DNA of 20,544 bases from Lachnospiraceae bacterium UBA3692 (GTDB taxonomy: Bacteria > Bacillota > Clostridia > Lachnospirales > Lachnospiraceae), in contig DFIR01000020.1 in the NCBI GenBank assembly GCA_002372815.1, positions 38,098 through 58,641 of the forward strand, written 5' to 3'. The number at the start of each line of letters is the position of its first letter. The stretch's first letter is position 1. The notes below the pieces were generated by a model. The model had not been told where the DNA came from. It made no database searches and saw only the letters and a program-made list of their open reading frames with translations. A program made the translations under genes and the position numbers. This document shows positions 14,977 to 20,544 of this stretch, piece by piece.

Positions 14977-17900
14977 ACAGACAGCCACACACACCCTATC
15001 CCGAACTGATGTCGGAGCGGCAGCTCGCGGCAGCTTTCCGCGAGGCGGACAGCCGGATCGGGCAGGAACTGGTCTGCCTCCTCGGCGACCGCAACAGCCA
15101 GATCGCGCTCCTGGAGGAGCTGACGGAGAGCGGGGATACCCGCCGCCGCTGCGCGATCCTGCAGTCCCTCCGGTGCCACGCGGAGGATCTCAACTCCGAC
15201 AGCCGGCGCTTCCTGCTCCCCCGCCTCATCGATCTCCTGTCCGACGACAGCGCGGAGATCCGCACCTGCGCGAGGGACTGCGCCGCGGAGATCATCGCCG
15301 CGCAGTTCGAGGAGGACCCGACCGTCTGGTCACAGGCCCTGCGGAGACTCCTCTTCGTCGGCACGGGCAGCAGCGGGGCCAGGACGGACCGCATCCGGGC
15401 GGGCAGCGCCCTGCGGGGACTCCTGGAGACCGTCTATGAGCGGGTCCCGGAGAGCAGCCGCAGGACGGTGACGAACGTCTGCAGCAACTATTTCAAGTCC
15501 ACCGGCTGGGACAGGATCTCCTGCCTGAGCCTGCTGAAAGGCATCACCAACATCTCCTGCAAGGTCTGGGGGACCATGCAGAGGGGGCACATTCTTGGTT
15601 TTGTCAGGTATTTTCTGAAAAATGATACAGGAGAAGTGCGCCTCGCCTCCCTGCTCCTGCTCCACAGATGGCTCGGGGAGGGTTGGAAGCCCTCGCGCGA
15701 TTTCTCCGACTACCTGTCCGGAGCGCTGGACACCGCCTGTTCGGAGTGCTCCGACGGAAAAGGAGACGCCGCCCTCCTCTACATCTCCGCCGAGATCCGC
15801 CGCCTCCTGGCCGGCGCGGCAGACACCGATCGCAGCCTTTTCACCGACGCCTCTCCGCTTTCGGCGGCTCCCGATAAGTCTCCGCTTCCGGCAGCTCCGG
15901 AAGACGACGTCCTCTACCGGGAAAACCTGGATTCCGGCGTCGACGGCCTCACCAAGTGGATCAACCTCATGATCCTGCGGGAGAGGTACCGCCCGGAGGC
16001 CCTGGACGTCTCCGGCTACGGCGCCCACCTGCTGGTCTTCCTGCGCCTGAACACGGAAGCCGTGCTCTTCCGGAAAGCCGGCGAGGACCTGCTCCGGATC
16101 ATGGACCGCCTCCGGGAGCACCAGAAGCGCGAGATCATGGCCGAGCTGTTCAAATGCGCGGAGCTGCAGGACGACTCCACGCGCTACCTGCCCTTCCTGA
16201 TCGGGCAGTGCTGGTTCCACCTGGCCCCGGACACGCAGGAGGACCTGATCCCCGAGATGCAGCGTCTGGCCAACAGCGACCAGACGGCGACCGTGGAGAT
16301 CATCACTTCCGCCGCCTGCGGCATTCTGGCGCGTCTCTCCTCCGGAGACGGCCCGGACGCACAGGATCACCACGCGCTGCAGAAGATCCGCAGGGGCATG
16401 GCCGGCATCCTCTTCCAGGGGATCTACAGCGACCGCCGGACCGTGTCGGAGAACACCTTCTACGCGGTCGGTCTCGACCTCTTCCGGAACATGGCCGCCG
16501 GAGCAGACCCCGCGGTCTCCGGAGACGCTCCCGGCGCTCCAACCGCCACCGCCGCTCCCGCCGTCCCGGCCGGGGAGATCCTCGAGCCCGCGGTCTCCGT
16601 CGCCCGGAGCGCCCTCATGTACCTGCAGGCCGCCGGGCAGCCGGATCCGCTCTTCCGCAGCCTGCCCGTCCACGAGATCGCCTGCCGCCTCACGGAGATC
16701 AGTGACTCCTACGAGGACCCGCAGAGACCGGTTGCTTTCTACTCCGGAAGCTTCGATCCTTTCGCGAACGGCGACCGCGCCGTGGCCCGCGAGCTGGCGG
16801 AGATGGGCATGCAGGTCTACATCAGTGTGGATGATTTCTCCTGGATCCGGAACACACAGCCGGCCGCTGTCAGGAGAAAGATCGTCCTCCTCTCGATCGC
16901 CGACATGGCGCATGTGCAGATCTTCCCGCAGGATGCGGTCATCAACACCGAGAATCCGGCGGACCTGCAGCAGCTCCGCGACCTGTTCCCCGGCCGGAAG
17001 GTCTATCTGGTGTGCGGCAGCGACAGGATCGAAAACGCGCCGGCCTACCGCACGGCGCCTTCGGAGGGATCCGTGCACAGTTTCCCGCACATCGTGTTCA
17101 CGCGGGACGGCGCAGAGGCATACGGGTCGGAGCCCGGCCGCTTCCCGAACCTCACAGGGGAAGTGATCGAACTCCGTCTCCCCATCTACTATGACAACAT
17201 GACTTCCCTGCAGGTCCGCCACCACCTCCGGGAGGGGATCCACATCGACGATCTCGTGACGGCCCCGGCGCGCCAGTACATCCGGCGCGGGAACCTCTAC
17301 ACCGACGAGCGGATCTACAAGAAAGAGATCGAGACCCGGCGGATCGAGACCAGTGCGGAGACATTCGACGGGCAGATCCGCATCACCCTGCAGGACGTCT
17401 GGTCCGGAGAAGTCCTCGGGGAGCTGCTGGCCCGCTCCCAGGAGGCGGATACAACAGCCGCCGGTACACCCGGGACTGCCCCGGACGGCGCTGCTGCCGG
17501 TTCCCCCGGCAGGCCGCTCTTCCGCACACTCGAGATCGTGTCCCTCACCTGCCTGGAGGACGCGGACGGCACACAGTCCGGCATGGTCCTGGACGAGGCG
17601 CTCCTGTATTTCCAGGCGCACGGGTATGAGATGGTCACCGTCTCCGGCTCGCTGTGCGGGCGGGAGCTGCTGCGCGAGCGCGGTTTCGTCCGGATCCCGG
17701 GGAATGACGGCAGTTACTGCACGGACCTCCGCTCCCCTGTGGTCCTGTTCGACGATGCGGCGAGCTATATTCTGGAGCCCTTCGCCGGGGAGCCTTCCCT
17801 GGAGGCGATCCTGAAAGAAAATGAGCGCCGCCTGCGCCTGGGGATCGCCGGCCTGTATCCGGGCACGGCCGTCCTGTTCCTGAGCCGCCGGGTCCTCAAC

Positions 17901-18797
17901 GACCGTCTCGTCAGGCGGATCCGGGAGCGCTACGGGCTGCCGGAGGACACCGATGCGCTGTATCCGGAGGATTCCCTGCTGCAGGAGGACCCCTCGGACG
18001 TGCGCGAGACCCTCACCGACCGGATCTGCGTCCCGTTCGGAAAGTTCCAGCGCAGCGTGCAGATCCCCGGCCTCGTGACCATGCCGCTGAACACGGAGAA
18101 GGTCTACTCCCCGGATCTCGGAAGCTACGACATCCGCGAGACGCCGGGTGCGCCCGACCTCTCCGTCCAGATGCGGGTCCTCAAGTCCATGGACCGGCCC
18201 TTCATCCTCCTGGTCGACCTGTACAACAACGGCTACTGGCTGAAGACCATCACCAAGGGGCTGGGCGCCCTCTCCCTGCAGGAGGAAGGCGTCATCGCAG
18301 GCGCCGTCTCCGGCTACGGCAGGTCCCTGGCGCAGCAGAACCACCTGAAGATCGACGCCATCTACGAGATCCCGCACATGCGGGCCTGGTTCCGCGTATC
18401 GGACATCACCCCCTTCTACGCCGGCGACAGGGTCCGCCCCCAGGCGACGGCACTGCGTCCGGAGGAGGATCCCATGGACGGGCGGCTGCCCTCCACCTAT
18501 CCGATCCTGCCCTACCAGATGCCCGCGTCCCTGAGCGATGTCCCGTATCCGGTGGTCTACGACCTGTCCATGACCTGTCTGGAGAATGCGCGCCGCCTGT
18601 TTGCTGAACTTGAGTCCCTGTACGAAGCCCGGTACGCCCGCAGGCTCACCCTCGGCCGCCTGAAGGAGGTCGTGGAGAATCCCGGCTGGCCGGAAACGGC
18701 CATGCAGGCCCCGGACGCCCGCCGGCAGACGGTCTCCTCCCTGCTGGACCAGGATATCCTCCGCCTGCAGCGCCTCAACGTGCACCGCAGCGTGTAA
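14973..18797 (+). CDS. Giant fusion: HEAT-like repeats, NadD-like domain, GNAT-like and possible phosphoribosyltransferase-like segments
   Basis: The 1274-residue protein has HEAT-like helical repeats (about 30-280 and 320-575), split by an Ala/Pro/Ser linker and followed by another (508-536). Residues 586-775 form a nicotinate-mononucleotide-adenylyltransferase-like fold: FYSGSFDPFANGD, VYLVCGSD and MTSLQVRHHLREG. The HxGH motif expected after FDP is replaced by ANGD. Residues about 798-910 look GNAT-like (MVLDEALLYFQAHGYE, LLRERGFVRI) with a low-complexity insert. Residues about 945-1150 include FILLVDLYNNGYWLKTI, which resembles a PRPP-binding loop; this is the least certain call. The start overlaps the ATP-grasp gene stop by ATGA and has GGAGG eight bases upstream, so production of the two is coupled. 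Automated annotation would probably call it NadD, but size and motif loss argue against NAD synthesis. Confidence 0.8.
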   Translation: MNRQPHTPYPELMSERQLAAAFREADSRIGQELVCLLGDRNSQIALLEELTESGDTRRRCAILQSLRCHAEDLNSDSRRFLLPRLIDLLSDDSAEIRTCARDCAAEIIAAQFEEDPTVWSQALRRLLFVGTGSSGARTDRIRAGSALRGLLETVYERVPESSRRTVTNVCSNYFKSTGWDRISCLSLLKGITNISCKVWGTMQRGHILGFVRYFLKNDTGEVRLASLLLLHRWLGEGWKPSRDFSDYLSGALDTACSECSDGKGDAALLYISAEIRRLLAGAADTDRSLFTDASPLSAAPDKSPLPAAPEDDVLYRENLDSGVDGLTKWINLMILRERYRPEALDVSGYGAHLLVFLRLNTEAVLFRKAGEDLLRIMDRLREHQKREIMAELFKCAELQDDSTRYLPFLIGQCWFHLAPDTQEDLIPEMQRLANSDQTATVEIITSAACGILARLSSGDGPDAQDHHALQKIRRGMAGILFQGIYSDRRTVSENTFYAVGLDLFRNMAAGADPAVSGDAPGAPTATAAPAVPAGEILEPAVSVARSALMYLQAAGQPDPLFRSLPVHEIACRLTEISDSYEDPQRPVAFYSGSFDPFANGDRAVARELAEMGMQVYISVDDFSWIRNTQPAAVRRKIVLLSIADMAHVQIFPQDAVINTENPADLQQLRDLFPGRKVYLVCGSDRIENAPAYRTAPSEGSVHSFPHIVFTRDGAEAYGSEPGRFPNLTGEVIELRLPIYYDNMTSLQVRHHLREGIHIDDLVTAPARQYIRRGNLYTDERIYKKEIETRRIETSAETFDGQIRITLQDVWSGEVLGELLARSQEADTTAAGTPGTAPDGAAAGSPGRPLFRTLEIVSLTCLEDADGTQSGMVLDEALLYFQAHGYEMVTVSGSLCGRELLRERGFVRIPGNDGSYCTDLRSPVVLFDDAASYILEPFAGEPSLEAILKENERRLRLGIAGLYPGTAVLFLSRRVLNDRLVRRIRERYGLPEDTDALYPEDSLLQEDPSDVRETLTDRICVPFGKFQRSVQIPGLVTMPLNTEKVYSPDLGSYDIRETPGAPDLSVQMRVLKSMDRPFILLVDLYNNGYWLKTITKGLGALSLQEEGVIAGAVSGYGRSLAQQNHLKIDAIYEIPHMRAWFRVSDITPFYAGDRVRPQATALRPEEDPMDGRLPSTYPILPYQMPASLSDVPYPVVYDLSMTCLENARRLFAELESLYEARYARRLTLGRLKEVVENPGWPETAMQAPDARRQTVSSLLDQDILRLQRLNVHRSV

Positions 18798-18809
18798 AAA
18801 TGCATTTTT
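18796..18809. repeat. Perfect 14-bp AT palindrome at the stop codon
   Basis: AAAAATGCATTTTT overlaps the TAA of the fusion gene. As RNA it could form only a short hairpin; it may be a protein site or part of the 3' end. Little more can be said. Confidence 0.5.
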
Positions 18810-18833
18810 CTGTAAATCCCATACAATAAAAAG

Positions 18834-18882
18834 AAGGAGGCCGCATCTCACATGAAATGCGGTCTCCCTTTTTGTCTTTTTT
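18834..18882 (+). terminator. Rho-independent terminator, probably bidirectional
   Basis: GGAGGCCGCAT (18836-18846) pairs with ATGCGGTCTCC (18857-18867), with one G-U wobble, followed by CTTTTTGTCTTTTTT. Read from the minus strand it is followed by TTCTTTTTATTG, so it can also end the convergent antiporter transcript. Confidence 0.85.
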
Positions 18883-18897
18883 AACAGCTTTCTATTC

Positions 18898-20394
18898 TTA
18901 CTTTGTTCCGATCTCCGTCCTGCTCAGCAGGAAGATGGCGCCGATCAGGAGCGCCGCGGAAAGCAGCAGCGGCACCCAGGGCGACAGGAGGAATCCGGCG
19001 ATCAGATAGCCGACCGCGCACACCACGGCCACCAGGGTAGCGTAAGGAAGCTGCGTCTCCACATGACGGATGTGGACGCAGTCCGCGCCGGTGGAGGCGA
19101 GGATCGTCGTATCCGAGATGGGGGAGCAGTGGTCGCCGTAGACCGAACCGGCCAGCGTCGCGCCGAGGGCGGGGATCAGGAAGATGCCCGCGCCTTCCGT
19201 CTCACAGATCATGGTGATGATCGGGATCAGCATGCCGAAGGTGCCCCAGGAGGTCCCCATGGAGAAGCTCATCAGCGCGGCGATCACGAAGATCAGCACC
19301 GGCAGGAAGCCGAGCGGCAGGTTGGAGGAGCTCACGAAACCGGAGATGAAGAGGCCGGTGCCGATGAGCTGACGGCACACGCCGCCGAGGCTCCAGGACA
19401 GGATCAGGATGAGCATGGGCGGCACGATATTGCTGATGCCGCCGACGATGCAGTCGATGAAGCCCTTGGGCGTCATCAGCTTCCGGGGCAGATACAGCAC
19501 CATCGCCGTAAGAAGTCCGGCAAAAGCGCCGAGCGACAGCCCCGCCGTCGGATTGTAGCCGATCGCCTCCGAGAAGCTCACGCCCTCGAAGAATCCGCCG
19601 ACATAGGCCATGCCCAGGATCGCGCAGATGATCAGCACCAGGATGGGCAGCACGAGGTCGTACACGCGGCCTTTTGTTTTCTCGCGGAACGTGTCCTGCT
19701 CCTCTTCCGGCGTCTTCAACAGCGCGTCCTCTTCCGCTTTCTTCATAGGACCGAAGTCCTTGCCGCTGTACGAGATGAAGATGACCATGAGGATGGTCAG
19801 CAGGGCATAGAAATTGTAAGGGATCGTCGACAGGAAGACGTGGAAGCCGTCCGTCGCGCTCACTTCGCTGGCCACGGCGACCGCCCAGCTGGAGACCGGC
19901 GCGATGATACAGACCGGTGCCGCCGTCGCGTCGATGATGTAGGCCAGTTTCTCTCTCGAAATGCGCAGACGGTCCGTGATCGGCCGCATGACCGTTCCCA
20001 CGGTCAGGCAGTTGAAGCCGTCATCGATGAAGATCAGGATACCCAGCAGAGAGGTGGCGAACGCCGCCGCCCTCTTGCTCTTCAGTCTCGTCTCCACCCA
20101 TTTGCCGTAAGCCTGGCTTCCGCCGGACCTGGACACCAGACTGACCACCGCCCACAGCAGGGCCAGAAAGATGATCATATACGAATTGTCCGAGATCTTC
20201 GAGCTCATCATGTCAAACGTCATCGCCGCCGCGGAAATGATCGTCCCGCCGCTCGCGAAGGCATAAATCAGCATCCCCGAAACGATACCGATGAACAGCG
20301 AAGAATACACTTCCTTGGTCAGCAGCGCCAGCGCGATCGCAATGACCGGCGGCAGGATCGAGAGCCATCCGGTTTCAATCATGGTAAATTCCAT
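18898..20394 (-). CDS. NhaC family sodium/proton antiporter
   Basis: The 498-residue membrane protein has about eleven to twelve hydrophobic segments and the NhaC-family signature GDHCSPISDTTILASTGADC (about 420-439), plus FIDDGFNCLTVG in the first half. It would exchange sodium (or act as a malate/lactate-type exchanger, since some relatives do) across the inner membrane. AAAGGAG lies eight bases before the ATG. It is transcribed alone from a promoter about 75 bp upstream and converges on the fusion gene, with which it shares a terminator. Substrate is assigned by family only. Confidence 0.92.
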   Translation of the reverse strand: MEFTMIETGWLSILPPVIAIALALLTKEVYSSLFIGIVSGMLIYAFASGGTIISAAAMTFDMMSSKISDNSYMIIFLALLWAVVSLVSRSGGSQAYGKWVETRLKSKRAAAFATSLLGILIFIDDGFNCLTVGTVMRPITDRLRISREKLAYIIDATAAPVCIIAPVSSWAVAVASEVSATDGFHVFLSTIPYNFYALLTILMVIFISYSGKDFGPMKKAEEDALLKTPEEEQDTFREKTKGRVYDLVLPILVLIICAILGMAYVGGFFEGVSFSEAIGYNPTAGLSLGAFAGLLTAMVLYLPRKLMTPKGFIDCIVGGISNIVPPMLILILSWSLGGVCRQLIGTGLFISGFVSSSNLPLGFLPVLIFVIAALMSFSMGTSWGTFGMLIPIITMICETEGAGIFLIPALGATLAGSVYGDHCSPISDTTILASTGADCVHIRHVETQLPYATLVAVVCAVGYLIAGFLLSPWVPLLLSAALLIGAIFLLSRTEIGTK

Positions 20395-20466
20395 AACGCA
20401 TACTCCTTTACAGCCTTGAGCATATGAATTCTATGGATTCCTTCCCGGCATGACCGGTACCAGAAC

Positions 20467-20495
20467 ACTATATCATGATTTTCCATTGTGCACAA
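20467..20495 (-). promoter_or_regulatory. Promoter of the NhaC-type gene
   Basis: Minus-strand TTGTGC, 17-bp spacer, TATAGT, with TG one base before the -10. The extended -10 is good and the -35 is weak. The leader would be about 65 nt. Confidence 0.6.
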
Positions 20496-20524
20496 TCAGA
20501 TTGATTCACGTTGCGCGCGCACCT

Positions 20525-20544
20525 CACACAGGGGACGGTTCCAA
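20525..20544 (+). repeat. REP-like element, copy 4 (truncated by the window edge)
   Basis: CACACAGGGGACGGTTCC carries the same core and orientation as copy 1. The matching arm lies outside the window, so the hairpin cannot be confirmed. Confidence 0.5.

Noticed and set aside
15330..18851. Very long open frame on the minus strand opposite the fusion gene
   Set aside because: It mirrors the GC-rich codon pattern of the plus-strand gene, has no ribosome site or recognisable domain, and the sense strand has clear domains. The same holds for the long plus-strand frames opposite the left-hand genes and the minus-strand frame at 12187-14415.

Overview
The window is a GC-rich chromosomal segment of a Clostridia-type Firmicute, most likely Lachnospiraceae. 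This rests on strong AGGAGG-type ribosome sites, extended -10 promoters, CvfB, a bacterial acyl-ACP thioesterase, DUF6472- and DUF6591-like proteins, and a two-gene ATP-grasp/multidomain cassette that I associate with Lachnospiraceae genomes. The family and genus assignment is inference. I see no phage, plasmid, rRNA or tRNA genes.

Left part (1-10400), all genes on the minus strand. Reading in the direction of transcription from about 10390 down: mmuM homocysteine S-methyltransferase, an AGCS sodium/amino-acid symporter, an acyl-ACP thioesterase, the S1-domain protein CvfB (start overlapping the thioesterase stop), a CdaR/PucR-type regulator, and an S41 (CtpA-like) processing protease. A second unit follows: a 58-residue Cys-containing DUF6472-like protein, an SPFH protein ending in three tandem zinc ribbons (YdjI-like), and a membrane protein with two N-terminal zinc ribbons and a glycine-rich tail (YdjG-like). 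The extreme left edge holds a degenerate 62-bp tandem repeat whose units fold on themselves.

Middle (10400-11160) has no convincing protein gene. It contains a roughly 560-nt stretch of nested, long-range complementary arms that looks like a large ornate non-coding RNA, or less likely a hairpin-rich mobile element. It is bracketed by short REP-like hairpins with a GGGGACGGTT core; a further copy sits at the right edge of the window.

Right part (11160-20544). A membrane-anchored DUF6591-like protein (minus) and a small XRE repressor (plus) diverge from a control region with two matching 18-bp operator-like palindromes. Downstream of the XRE gene a strong promoter (TTGAGA-17-TATAGT) and three 16-bp direct repeats precede the most unusual locus: a stand-alone PEP-synthase/PPDK-type ATP-grasp protein, translationally coupled (ATGA) to a 1274-residue fusion of HEAT-like repeats, a NadD-like nucleotidyltransferase fold that has lost its HxGH motif, a GNAT-like segment and a possible phosphoribosyltransferase-like C-terminus. 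This pair reads as an undescribed nucleotide/phosphotransfer system. A bidirectional terminator separates it from a convergent NhaC-type sodium/proton antiporter.
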